Source: a virus
Length of the DNA stretch: 26,384 nt
Strand: one strand, 5' to 3'
Virus record (IMG/VR): IMGVR_UViG_3300035459_000032
Span: 1-26,384 of that record
Numbering within the stretch: position 1 is the stretch's first letter; each line of letters begins with the position of its first letter. This document shows positions 7,535 through 15,687 of the stretch, one piece after another. The notes beneath the pieces were generated by a model. The model worked only from the letters and a program-made list of their open reading frames with translations, did no database searches and was not told where the DNA came from. The position numbers and the translations under genes were made by a program.

Positions 7535-8238
7535 TTGCTACGCCATTTTACGAAATGAAGGGGTTTTCTCCGTACATATCATCTATTGTAAAAACAATAA
7601 TGATATTAATGAAATCCGGAATTGATGTTGATTATTGGGAACTGTCGGGAGATTCGTACATCGATAGGGCAAGAAATAAAATATCTAACCTGTTTATGAG
7701 AAGTGAATACACTGATTTGCTATTTGTCGATAGCGATATGGGGTGGGATTGCAAGTCGTTGGAAAATATTATACGGCACGAGGTTGATATCGTAGGGGCA
7801 GGATATCCTTGTAAAAATAAATGGGATTTTTGGGGATGCGTGCTGAATACCGAAGAAGGATACGAGAACACGTATGATGCAGCTGGAAGGATAACGCATG
7901 TTGGCCCGCCAAAATGCAAGGACGGTTTGATAAGCGCTCGATTCGTTCCGACGGGCTTCATGAAAATACGTCGGCAGGTGTTCGAGCGGCTTACAAAGGA
8001 ATGCCCCGATAATTTCTATGTCGATGAAAATGGAGAAAAGATATATAACTTTTTTGGTAGGATTCCGCCGCTTGGGGAGGATTCAAGCTTTTGCAAGCGC
8101 TGGACTGATATTGGCGGCGAGCTGTGGGTTGAGCCGGATTGTACAATCAGCCATTACGGATTCAAAGAGTACAAAGGGAATTACGCGCAATACCTGAGAA
8201 GCATGCCGGAAGCGAAGAGGATAGAAAATGTTATATAA
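7522..8238 (+). CDS. GT-A-like glycosyltransferase, copy 1
   Basis: The start at ATG 7522 gives MRLLIATPFYEM, the usual family N-terminus; ATG 7510 would add four residues. The gene overlaps the previous one. The LLIATPFYE strand is followed by YIDRARNKI and then LLFVDSDMGW, a D-x-D metal and nucleotide-sugar site after a hydrophobic strand. Further on are VDIVGAGYP, FVPTGFMKI and GEDSSFCKRW, the order expected of small GT-A transferases found in phages. A paralogue lies at 8358-9095 with all these blocks in the same order. A sugar donor and acceptor cannot be inferred. A virion protein, host surface glycan or modified base are possible targets. Confidence 0.72.
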   Translation: MRLLIATPFYEMKGFSPYISSIVKTIMILMKSGIDVDYWELSGDSYIDRARNKISNLFMRSEYTDLLFVDSDMGWDCKSLENIIRHEVDIVGAGYPCKNKWDFWGCVLNTEEGYENTYDAAGRITHVGPPKCKDGLISARFVPTGFMKIRRQVFERLTKECPDNFYVDENGEKIYNFFGRIPPLGEDSSFCKRWTDIGGELWVEPDCTISHYGFKEYKGNYAQYLRSMPEAKRIENVI

Positions 8239-8371
8239 AAACAAAAACGGTCATTTGATTGGAATTTTAGATTGGCAAGTTACCAAAGAAGATATTGAAA
8301 GAAAGAGGAGGCTAGATGCTTACTGGATAGATAAAGAAAATAAGGAAAAAAAAGGAAATGTCACTCAATAA
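8228..8371 (+). CDS. Small hypothetical protein (47 aa)
   Basis: This frame fills the gap between the two glycosyltransferase genes and overlaps both: 11 bases with the upstream gene and 14 with the downstream one. It starts MLYKNKNGHLIGILDWQVTK and continues as a charged helix (EDIERKRRLDAYWIDKENKE). I do not recognise it. Overlap on both sides, A/T-rich codon use like its neighbours, and the absence of another frame here support translation. The next gene's ribosome-binding site (AAAAGGAA) lies inside its 3' end. Confidence 0.55.
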   Translation: MLYKNKNGHLIGILDWQVTKEDIERKRRLDAYWIDKENKEKKGNVTQ

Positions 8372-9095
8372 ATTCAAGGTTTACATTTCTATACCTGCTT
8401 ACGATGGAAAAATGGCACTTGAAACAGGCATGTCTTTGTTGAATAATATTCGTGTCCTGGAAAAGGCCGGTTACGAATGTTTTATAGATTCCGTTCTTGG
8501 AGATTGCTACATTGAGAATGCGCGGAACAAACTGTGCAAATCATTCCTGATGTCAAATTGTGAAAACATGGTGTTTGTTGATAACGATTTGTCGTTTGAC
8601 AACAATGCAATTTTGAAGCTGCTCAGCAGGCCGGTTGATATTATCGGCGGAGCATATCCTTATCGCGATCCAAAAAAGTCAACATTCCCAGTAAGCATTA
8701 TGCTGGATGAAAATGCCATTCCCGTTGGCGATCCCGCGCATGGGATAATCAAGGCGCATTTTGTGCCTACTGGCCTGATGCGGATAACGCGGGCAGCGCT
8801 TGAGGCCATGAAGGACGAAAACTGGCTTGAACAGCCAAGCAACAAAGAGGAAACGCCGACATATCGTTTTTTTCGGCAGGGATTAGGCTTTGCAATCGGA
8901 CTTGATAAAGAAGATAAGCGATGGATAGGTGAGGATGTTTTCTTTTGCTCGGATGCGAACCGAAAAGGCATTCAGGTATGGTGCGATCCGCGTATTGCCT
9001 TTGAGCATTTCGGCAAAATCGGTACAAAGGGATGCTATCACGAATATCTGTTGAAAAATGGCGTATCTGAAGAAGATAAGAAAAAGGCGGCATAA
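8358..9095 (+). CDS. GT-A-like glycosyltransferase, copy 2
   Basis: This 245-residue paralogue of the 7522-8238 product has the same block order: VYISIPAYDG, YIENARNKL, MVFVDNDLSF (the D-x-D site), VDIIGGAYP, FVPTGLMRI and IGEDVFFC. The blocks match one for one but whole-length identity looks modest, so the duplication is old or the two were acquired separately. It has a more G/C-rich codon use than copy 1, especially in its second half. The two may add successive sugars or act on different acceptors. The stop overlaps the next start as TAATG, so the cassette is coupled to the tail-adaptor gene and is probably expressed late. Confidence 0.72.
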   Translation: MSLNKFKVYISIPAYDGKMALETGMSLLNNIRVLEKAGYECFIDSVLGDCYIENARNKLCKSFLMSNCENMVFVDNDLSFDNNAILKLLSRPVDIIGGAYPYRDPKKSTFPVSIMLDENAIPVGDPAHGIIKAHFVPTGLMRITRAALEAMKDENWLEQPSNKEETPTYRFFRQGLGFAIGLDKEDKRWIGEDVFFCSDANRKGIQVWCDPRIAFEHFGKIGTKGCYHEYLLKNGVSEEDKKKAA

Positions 9096-9829
9096 TGACC
9101 GTATTGACCATGATTGAAAGTTGTTTGACGCTGTTGAATGTGAACGCTGTTGGCGACGCGCTGAGCGATGCTGAGGCACAGGACATTTTGCAGACACTGA
9201 ACATGATGATGGACCAATGGAAAACTGAACAGTTTCTTTTGTACATGATAAAGGACATAAATTTTGCGGTGACAGCGAATACGCAGACCTATACGATAGG
9301 ACCGGGCGGCACATGGGACACGACAACTGATGATAGGCCTGAGCGCATCGAAAATGCCTTTTGCCGGACAAGTGGCGGGGGCACGCTGAACATTGATTTC
9401 GTTATGCGACAGATGACGCATAAAACTTTTCAGGATCTGCCGCTCAAGGGCTTTGGAACCAGCTACCCGACACATTACATGTATGTGCCCGATTATCCGC
9501 TGGGCGTGATTTCTCTCTACCCTGTACCGGCGCAGGCTTTACGCTGCTATCTGGGCGTGTGGATGCAATTCGCATCGTTCACCGGCCTAACGCAAACAAT
9601 CAGACTGCCGCCTGGCTATCTACAGACGATACGCTATAACCTAGCAGCGGAATTGATTCCGCAATATGGGACACCTCCGGAAGTGGGCGCGCTGATAATT
9701 AAGCGGGCTGAAGAGCACAAAAACCAATTGCGGACGATAAATAATGAGCCGCGAATGATGAAATTTGATAGCGCTCTGACTGCGGGGAGCGGAAGATTTT
9801 GCATCTGGACTGGATGGCCTAGTCCCTAA
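9095..9829 (+). CDS. Tail accessory/head-tail adaptor protein, gp4-like
   Basis: The first base of ATG 9095 is the last base of the previous TAA. The 244-residue protein starts with a helical segment typical of P22 gp4-like adaptors (AQDILQTLNMMMDQWKTE). It continues with FAVTANTQTYTIGPGG, a phrase shared widely by this family, and ends with a helical region (GYLQTIRYNLAAELIPQYG). gp4-like proteins bind below the portal and close the packaged head. The order coat, gp4, gp10 is kept here except for the inserted cassette. It is longer than P22 gp4 (166 aa) but matches the longer variants found in many podoviruses. Confidence 0.75.
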   Translation: MTVLTMIESCLTLLNVNAVGDALSDAEAQDILQTLNMMMDQWKTEQFLLYMIKDINFAVTANTQTYTIGPGGTWDTTTDDRPERIENAFCRTSGGGTLNIDFVMRQMTHKTFQDLPLKGFGTSYPTHYMYVPDYPLGVISLYPVPAQALRCYLGVWMQFASFTGLTQTIRLPPGYLQTIRYNLAAELIPQYGTPPEVGALIIKRAEEHKNQLRTINNEPRMMKFDSALTAGSGRFCIWTGWPSP

Positions 9830-9860
9830 TGTCAAGTTTCTTTTGTAAATTGAATTTATT

Positions 9861-11210
9861 ATGACACAATCAGTCGATTTGGGATTTATTGGCGGCCTTT
9901 CTCCTGCACGCAGCGTGCAAATTGATTGCGAGCAGTGCATCAATTTTTACCCGGAGCTGGAGGGCCCTGGAGCAAAGAACGTGCGTGCGCTTATCGGCGT
10001 GCCCGGCAAGGCGCGCTTTGCCACAATAGCAGTGGCGGGCGCTGCGCGATGTCTGCACACTACGGCCAACGGACGAATGTTTGCGGCCATTGGCAGCACT
10101 CTATGCGAAGTCTATTACGACGGCCGCTATACCGTTGTGGGAAGCCTGCTGACAGTCCTGGGGGCCATAACGATGGCGGACAATGGCCGCGCGGGTAATC
10201 AACTTGTCGTTGCTGATGGCACTGCCGGATATGTTCTCGACTTGGTTACAAACGAGTTCGTACAAATACCGGATTTTTGTCCTAACGGCACGCATGTAAT
10301 ATTTAAAGACCAATATTTCTTGATGAACAGTCCAAATACCGGCAGATTTTATGCAAGCGGCCTTCTTGATGGACTATCGTGGGATGCTCTTGTATTTGCG
10401 ACTGCCGAAGGATCTCCGGACAACATTGTAGCAATAGCTAAAACAAATAACGAACTATGGCTATTTGGCGAGCAGTCTGCTGAGGTCTGGTACAATGCCG
10501 GAGCCGTTGATTTTCCTTTCGTGCAAATTCCAAATGCATTTATAGACGTCGGCACGGAAGCACCGGCAAGCGTGGCGGTTCAGGGTAATGACATTTTCTG
10601 GTTGGGCAGCAACAATCGGGGCCATGGAATAGTCTGGCATGCGGTCGGATATCAGCCCGAGCGAATCAGCACTCACGGAATTGAATATATCATTTCTCAG
10701 ATGTCGCGCTCAGATGACGCTATCGGTTATTGCTATCAGCAGGAAGGACATTTTTTCTATGTTCTCAATTTCCCGACGGCAAATAGAACCCTTGTCTACG
10801 ATCAGGCGTCTGGACTGTGGCACGAAAGACAGACCTATAACGAGCGCACAAATATCGGAGGGCGCGACCGTGGTAGTTGCCATACCTATGCATTCGGAAA
10901 ACACATCGTTGGAGATTTTACAAATGGAAATCTCTATGAATTAGATCTCGACACATATACCGATGACGGCGCGATAATTCAGGGAATACGGAGCATGCCG
11001 CATGCACACGCCAACATGAAGCGAATTTACTATTACGAGTTTGAGGCGGACATGGAAAAAGGCGTCGGCAGTGTGCATGAGATAACGCAAGGACCATTCG
11101 GGGTATTGTTTACAGATGATTTCTCAAGTTATTCGACAGGGGCTTTTACTGGTGACGACACCTGGGACGTTACAGAAGGAACATACGGAACAAATTTGGT
11201 GATAGGTTAA
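9861..11210 (+). CDS. gp10-like DNA stabilisation/tail protein, N-terminal part of a split gene
   Basis: The opening DLGFIGGLSPARSVQIDCEQ and CINFYPELEG, and VPGKARFATI are diagnostic for P22 gp10-like proteins, the hexameric tail component between the gp4 ring and the needle. The beta-propeller-like body runs to about residue 403 (FEADMEKGVG). There the family normally passes directly to its C-terminal block. Here, instead, a new segment starts (FTDDFSSYSTGAFTGDDTWD) and the frame ends at residue 449. The missing C-terminal block is in the next frame (11212-12018). No Shine-Dalgarno is visible before ATG 9861. Confidence 0.82.
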   Translation: MTQSVDLGFIGGLSPARSVQIDCEQCINFYPELEGPGAKNVRALIGVPGKARFATIAVAGAARCLHTTANGRMFAAIGSTLCEVYYDGRYTVVGSLLTVLGAITMADNGRAGNQLVVADGTAGYVLDLVTNEFVQIPDFCPNGTHVIFKDQYFLMNSPNTGRFYASGLLDGLSWDALVFATAEGSPDNIVAIAKTNNELWLFGEQSAEVWYNAGAVDFPFVQIPNAFIDVGTEAPASVAVQGNDIFWLGSNNRGHGIVWHAVGYQPERISTHGIEYIISQMSRSDDAIGYCYQQEGHFFYVLNFPTANRTLVYDQASGLWHERQTYNERTNIGGRDRGSCHTYAFGKHIVGDFTNGNLYELDLDTYTDDGAIIQGIRSMPHAHANMKRIYYYEFEADMEKGVGSVHEITQGPFGVLFTDDFSSYSTGAFTGDDTWDVTEGTYGTNLVIG

Positions 11211-11211
11211 T

Positions 11212-12018
11212 ATGGCTAATGCATTAATATTTTTGGGGAGACAAACGAACAGCTCAGCTGACGGGCCGTATTTCGGATATATTACGCCCAAAAATGCTGT
11301 GCATAATGACATGGCAATTACAGCAACGGCAGTTATTGCTGTTCCGCCCAAACCTTTGAGCGGAACAAATCGAAATCGATTGTGTTTTGAATTGAGAAGA
11401 AGCGGGTCAGGGGCAACGCTTTCCTGCTATCGCATTTCCATCGTTTCACAGTATGCATATAACGCAACTTCGGTATCAAATTACTGGCAGCTTGATCAGA
11501 TAACCGATGGAAGTGAAAACTATATTAACTCTGGAAATTTGAGTACATTTTCAGTCAATCCAAATGTGTCAACTACGTATGTTGCAAGTATTATCGGAAT
11601 TGACGATTATCCTCAAATAACTTTGACGGCAACCGGATCGGGCGGAAGTGTTATTGATTGGAACCATAGCCATGATGCGCTTATCGGAAATACCAACTGC
11701 GCAATAGGTTTTGATGCACGGGGCGTTGATGGAAATACTACTCCACTAGTTACGGTTACAGGCGTTTCTGTTTCAGGTTTGACAACGGTAGATATTTATC
11801 GCAGTCCGCAGGCAATGCTTTCCTGGAGCGATGACGGTGGTTTCACGTGGAACGGTGAGCGATGGGAAGATATAGGAAAAATAGGCGAATACTATACGCG
11901 CATGCACTGGCACAGACTCGGTTCAAGCAGAAACAGGGTTTTCAAAATGGTGATTTCCGACCCTGTAAAGCGCGTGCTGATAGCAAGCCATGTGACAATT
12001 GAACAGGAAACAGCATGA
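11212..12018 (+). CDS. gp10-like protein, C-terminal part with inserted LamG/ConA-like domain
   Basis: ATG 11212 lies one base after the stop of the N-terminal half (TAATATG). Residues 1 to ~195 are beta-rich and Thr/Ser/Asn-rich. Together with the last ~45 residues of the upstream protein they look like one concanavalin/LamG-like sandwich. From residue 196 the sequence is the classic gp10 C-terminus: PQAMLSWSDDGGFTWNGERW, IGKIGEYY, HRLGSSRNRVFKMVISDPVK. Removing the insert gives about 476 residues, close to P22 gp10 (472). It may be translated by re-initiation and assemble with the N-terminal half, or be the result of a one-base change in a single long gene. The stop overlaps the fibre start (ATGA). 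Confidence 0.75.
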   Translation: MANALIFLGRQTNSSADGPYFGYITPKNAVHNDMAITATAVIAVPPKPLSGTNRNRLCFELRRSGSGATLSCYRISIVSQYAYNATSVSNYWQLDQITDGSENYINSGNLSTFSVNPNVSTTYVASIIGIDDYPQITLTATGSGGSVIDWNHSHDALIGNTNCAIGFDARGVDGNTTPLVTVTGVSVSGLTTVDIYRSPQAMLSWSDDGGFTWNGERWEDIGKIGEYYTRMHWHRLGSSRNRVFKMVISDPVKRVLIASHVTIEQETA

Positions 12019-13436
12019 TAAAGCTGCCTCCTCCGCCTATTCATTCGCCATTTTTTATTGGCGACAAAAGCGCAATAGGACATGATTGGCTATCATGGTT
12101 TCAGCTCGTGGCGGCGATAGGAAAAGAACCGGGAAGCGTGGGGCCTGTCGGACCGGCTGGAGCAACAGGAGCAACAGGAGCACAAGGGCCAATAGGATCC
12201 AATGGAGCACAGGGCCCAGCTGGCAGCGCAAATATCAATGGTATTCCAGGGTACATTGTCGCTTTTGATGGCGCGACAAATGGAATAAGCGCAACGAATA
12301 CCGATGCGGAAGTTGCTGCAACCGTGGCCGCAAGTCACGCTACCGCGACAGTTGCTGATACGTCTAGCATTGATATGAGCATTTCCGGGCAGCAGATAAG
12401 CGGGGCGGTGCTGCCGGGCGGAGTTGACCATGCCGCGTTGATGGATTTGAACTCTACTAATTATACGCACTTATCAGCGGCAAACGCTACAGATTTGACA
12501 AATGGTAGTTCAACTACGCTACATCGGCACCCACTTAGTGGTTCATATATTGACTTCGCCCCCCACAACATGACGAGTAATGTACTACCTGTTCCTTATG
12601 TTGCAAGTGCAAGTTCGGAGTATAATACTGGAGGGGATTATTATCCTGCGTATAAAGGTTTTGATGGTCAACATACAATATTTTATGGCCGCTGGGTATC
12701 TACTAGCGCTCCGGCGTGGTTAAAAATTGATTTAGGTGTTGGAATTTATCACCTTCTTAACAATTATTCCATTCAAGCGCACGCTTCGTCTCTCGACCTG
12801 ACTAACGCTCCTAAAGCCTGGACTATGGAGGGCAGCAATAATGATTCTACGTGGGATGTTCTTCACACTGTGACAAATGAAACTAGTTGGACATCTGGAC
12901 AGATACGAAATTATACATGCGCTGTGGTGAGTACCGCGTATAGGTATTTCAGAATAAACATTTCCGATAATAATGGGTTTACATACCCGTCAGGCCCGTA
13001 TGCGGGGCAAAAAAGCATAGTAATAGACGAACTTTATTTGTTTGAAGGCGGTTTTGGCAAAATATTAGTGACTGATATCACTGATGCTACGACAACAGAT
13101 GCCAGCCTACGAACGCTTGGCGGGCTGAGTGTAACTAAAGACGAATATGTGGGTGGTGATATTGTTCTCGCAACCGTTGGCAAAGGTTTGAATATCAAGG
13201 AGGGCACGAACGCCCGAATGGGCCTCGCGACCCTTTCCGCAGGGGCAATAACAGTGAGCACGACTGCTGTGACTGCGAACAGTCGCATTATACTGACAAC
13301 GCAGGGTGGAACTTTAACGAATATTGGTGCGCCTTATGTTTCAGCAAGAACGGCGGGAACTTCCTTTACAATAAGTAGCACAAATGTTCTGGACGTGAGC
13401 GATGTAGCCTGGGTAATTTTGGAACCTTCGGCGTAA
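12015..13436 (+). CDS. Tail needle/fibre protein with collagen repeats and discoidin-like domain
   Basis: This 473-residue protein occupies the tail-needle position after gp10. Residues 1-35 (KLPPPPIHSPFFIGD, then DWLSWFQLVAA) look like a virion-anchoring module. Nine Gly-X-Y triplets follow at 43-69 (GPVGPAGATGATGAQ), forming a trimeric collagen-like rod. Residues 138-172 carry the fibre-type pattern DHAALMDLN, YTHLSAA and TLHRH. Residues ~184-345 fit an F5/8 type C (discoidin) sugar-binding domain: AYKGFDG, WLKIDLG, WTMEGSNNDSTWD and IDELYLFEG. The last 125 residues (KGLNIKEGTNARMG, SARTAGTSFTISS, DVAWVILEP) are a common C-terminal trimer domain of phage fibres. It probably binds host surface glycans. 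Confidence 0.78.
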   Translation: MIKLPPPPIHSPFFIGDKSAIGHDWLSWFQLVAAIGKEPGSVGPVGPAGATGATGAQGPIGSNGAQGPAGSANINGIPGYIVAFDGATNGISATNTDAEVAATVAASHATATVADTSSIDMSISGQQISGAVLPGGVDHAALMDLNSTNYTHLSAANATDLTNGSSTTLHRHPLSGSYIDFAPHNMTSNVLPVPYVASASSEYNTGGDYYPAYKGFDGQHTIFYGRWVSTSAPAWLKIDLGVGIYHLLNNYSIQAHASSLDLTNAPKAWTMEGSNNDSTWDVLHTVTNETSWTSGQIRNYTCAVVSTAYRYFRINISDNNGFTYPSGPYAGQKSIVIDELYLFEGGFGKILVTDITDATTTDASLRTLGGLSVTKDEYVGGDIVLATVGKGLNIKEGTNARMGLATLSAGAITVSTTAVTANSRIILTTQGGTLTNIGAPYVSARTAGTSFTISSTNVLDVSDVAWVILEPSA

Positions 13437-13489
13437 GAAGACAAAGAATAATATTGGTGTTTTAATCGAAAAACAGGCGTGAGGGGATT

Positions 13490-14458
13490 ATGGACTTTAG
13501 CTCATTGATGTCTTCTGGCAGCGGTGGCGGGGGCGGCGGATCGAATTGGGGTAAAGGCTTGCAAATCGGCGGCATGGCAGAACAGGACATTGCAGGGTAT
13601 CTTTCTGCATGGCTATCTGAAAAGGATCAGGAGCGCGCACTCGACCAGGCAAAAGCTGAAGTCGAACCGGCCTATACGCAAGCGGCTGGATATTTGCAGC
13701 CATATGCGGATGAAAACTTTTCAAATTATTCGACGCTCAAGGGACTTGTGCAAAGCGGGGCTTTTGATACTGCGCCAATGAATTACAGCAATAGCGAACA
13801 GCAACCGCTTTATACTGAACAGCCTTTTAACTTTGAGGAAGATCCGGGTTATCAATTCCGACTGCAAGAGGGCACGAACGCAATACAGAATACCGCCGCT
13901 GCTCGCGGAAGTCTGTTGTCCGGCGCTACATTGAAAGCGATTCAGCGCTATGGCAGCAATCTTGCGAGCCAAGAATATCAGCAGGCTTTTGACAGGTATA
14001 ATACAAATCGGCAGGCTGCTCAGAATATGTATGGCACGAATCTCAACCAATTCAATGCAAATCGCTCATTTGGTTACAACACAGCGCTTAACAATTGGAA
14101 CCAACAGGCCGGACAGAATCAGAACAGATACAACCAATATGCAAGCCTATCGAATTATGGCAGCGAAGCTCCTGGCGCACTGTCAAACCTTGCTTTACAG
14201 AGAGGCGAAACGCTTGCCAATCTTGATTTGTCTCGTGGGAATGTGCGGGCGGCAGGCTGGCAAGCGGCAGGAAATGCGGCGATAGGACAGGGCCAACACT
14301 TGGCCGAAATTGGTGGCGGCATGCAGAGTAGTTCGCAGAGTCAACCGACAAATGCAAACGCATACCAGACGCAGCCGATTCAGTATCAGCCAGTTTATAA
14401 TGGCTATGACAATTCTTTTTTTGGCAATCAGCCAAGATATGATACGCAATCGATATAG
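13490..14458 (+). CDS. Ejection (DNA-transfer) protein, gp7 position
   Basis: A purine-rich GAGGGG precedes ATG 13490. The 322-residue protein starts with a glycine run, then a helical region. Residues 113-170 carry the conserved ejection-protein block: FNFEEDPGYQFRLQEG, then AAARGSLLSGATLKAIQRYG and ASQEYQQAFDRY. I recognise this block from many podovirus DNA-transfer proteins. The remainder is a Gln/Asn-rich helical repeat region with several N-x-x-N-R-Q-type units and a disordered C-terminus. By position it corresponds to P22 gp7, which leaves the virion and helps DNA cross the cell envelope. It is the first of three consecutive ejection-type genes. Confidence 0.75.
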   Translation: MDFSSLMSSGSGGGGGGSNWGKGLQIGGMAEQDIAGYLSAWLSEKDQERALDQAKAEVEPAYTQAAGYLQPYADENFSNYSTLKGLVQSGAFDTAPMNYSNSEQQPLYTEQPFNFEEDPGYQFRLQEGTNAIQNTAAARGSLLSGATLKAIQRYGSNLASQEYQQAFDRYNTNRQAAQNMYGTNLNQFNANRSFGYNTALNNWNQQAGQNQNRYNQYASLSNYGSEAPGALSNLALQRGETLANLDLSRGNVRAAGWQAAGNAAIGQGQHLAEIGGGMQSSSQSQPTNANAYQTQPIQYQPVYNGYDNSFFGNQPRYDTQSI

Positions 14459-14466
14459 GATTTATT

Positions 14467-15687
14467 ATGAATCTGACTCAACCAAATGTCGGCACAATAG
14501 GCGTGAGCAAGCCATACAGCAGTTTGCTTGACATACAGAACAATGCGCAATTGATGCAAGCGCGCCAACAGGACATGCAGGTACAGAGAATGCAAATTGA
14601 TGCGGCACGACAACAGGAAATGCAACAACAGCAGGCGCAACAACAGGCGGCTTATGAAAAGGCGGCTATCGGCAAATTGCTCAATGAGCACCATGACCGT
14701 ACAACCGGGGATGTCGATTGGGACACAGTAAGCAAGCGGGTTTATGATATTCCCGGAATATCTCAACAGGCGGCAGGAAGTTTTGGCAGCATGGCAAGTG
14801 CTATGTCGTATGCTGGCCAGCTTTCTGATGACGATCCGCAAAAGCCAATTATGAGATCGCTTGCTTCCAAAGGTGATTTTGATAATATGCAGAAGTTGAT
14901 TGACTCAAGAGAAACAAGAAATCTCACTGGTGCGAAATACTCAGCCGACTTAACGCTTGATACAAGAAAGCAAACTGAGGAGGAGCGCCATAATAAAGCA
15001 ATGGAAGCGCGTTCAAGAGAAGGAAATGCGATTGCACTTGGTGAAAAAGAAACGCAGTTTCATGACAAGCGTTTTGCTGAATTTTCAAAAGCCATTGATC
15101 CTTCCGGCCAAGTGCGCGGGCCGCTTGGTGTTTCTAAGCAGGTCTTTGACAGGGCCGAGAGACTTGAATCTCTTGCGAGTGCGCTGCCTGATGGAAATTT
15201 AGACTCGCGGCAAGTTGAGGAGTTAGCAATTGGGCTGAATGCTATGCTTTCCGGTTCTAATACCGGAGCACAACGCCAAGTTGAAGCGCTTGTGCCAAGA
15301 TCGGTATGGGGTAATGTAAAAAAGCTAACTGAATTTCTTGTGAACAATCCACAGGGAACACAGCAACAAGCATTTGTAAAGCGCATGCTCGGAAGCATAG
15401 CGCGTGAAAAGCAAACAGCTGCCGACCAGATAAATAGAACGCAATTTGCGCGAATAGCTGGCTATTCTGATTTGGAAAAGGCCGATCCTGTTCGTTTTGG
15501 TGAAGTATTGCAAAGTCAAGGCGTCGATCCTGAGACTTATAAACAATGGAAATCGAGCGGGTTTAAATCCATCAGCGCCGTGCAAAAGCCGGAAGGATTA
15601 AGTGGCCCTAAAGTTGGCACTGTTGAGGGTGGGTATAAATTCAAGGGCGGCGATCCGGCTGATAAAAATAACTGGGAGAAACAATGA
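14467..15687 (+). CDS. Ejection (internal virion) protein, gp20 position
   Basis: The protein has 406 residues. After a short N-terminus there is a Gln/Met-rich coiled-coil segment (about 30-65, including MQQQQAQQQAAYEKAA). The central portion is long, helical and charged (DTRKQTEEERHNKAMEA). The C-terminus ends VEGGYKFKGGDPADKNNWEK, a tail I recognise from phage internal virion proteins and tape-like proteins. It lies between the gp7-like and gp16-like genes, the place of P22 gp20. Function by analogy: stored in the head and ejected with DNA. The stop overlaps the next start as ATGA. Confidence 0.65.
   Translation: MNLTQPNVGTIGVSKPYSSLLDIQNNAQLMQARQQDMQVQRMQIDAARQQEMQQQQAQQQAAYEKAAIGKLLNEHHDRTTGDVDWDTVSKRVYDIPGISQQAAGSFGSMASAMSYAGQLSDDDPQKPIMRSLASKGDFDNMQKLIDSRETRNLTGAKYSADLTLDTRKQTEEERHNKAMEARSREGNAIALGEKETQFHDKRFAEFSKAIDPSGQVRGPLGVSKQVFDRAERLESLASALPDGNLDSRQVEELAIGLNAMLSGSNTGAQRQVEALVPRSVWGNVKKLTEFLVNNPQGTQQQAFVKRMLGSIAREKQTAADQINRTQFARIAGYSDLEKADPVRFGEVLQSQGVDPETYKQWKSSGFKSISAVQKPEGLSGPKVGTVEGGYKFKGGDPADKNNWEKQ

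Noticed and set aside
8660-9475. Several overlapping antisense frames of 100-163 codons opposite the second glycosyltransferase and gp4-like genes
   Set aside because: They contradict each other and the two well-supported + strand genes; translations show no domain-like features.
12129-12240. Short repeats suggesting a CRISPR-like or tandem DNA repeat
   Set aside because: They are the codons of Gly-X-Y collagen triplets, so the repetition is explained at protein level.
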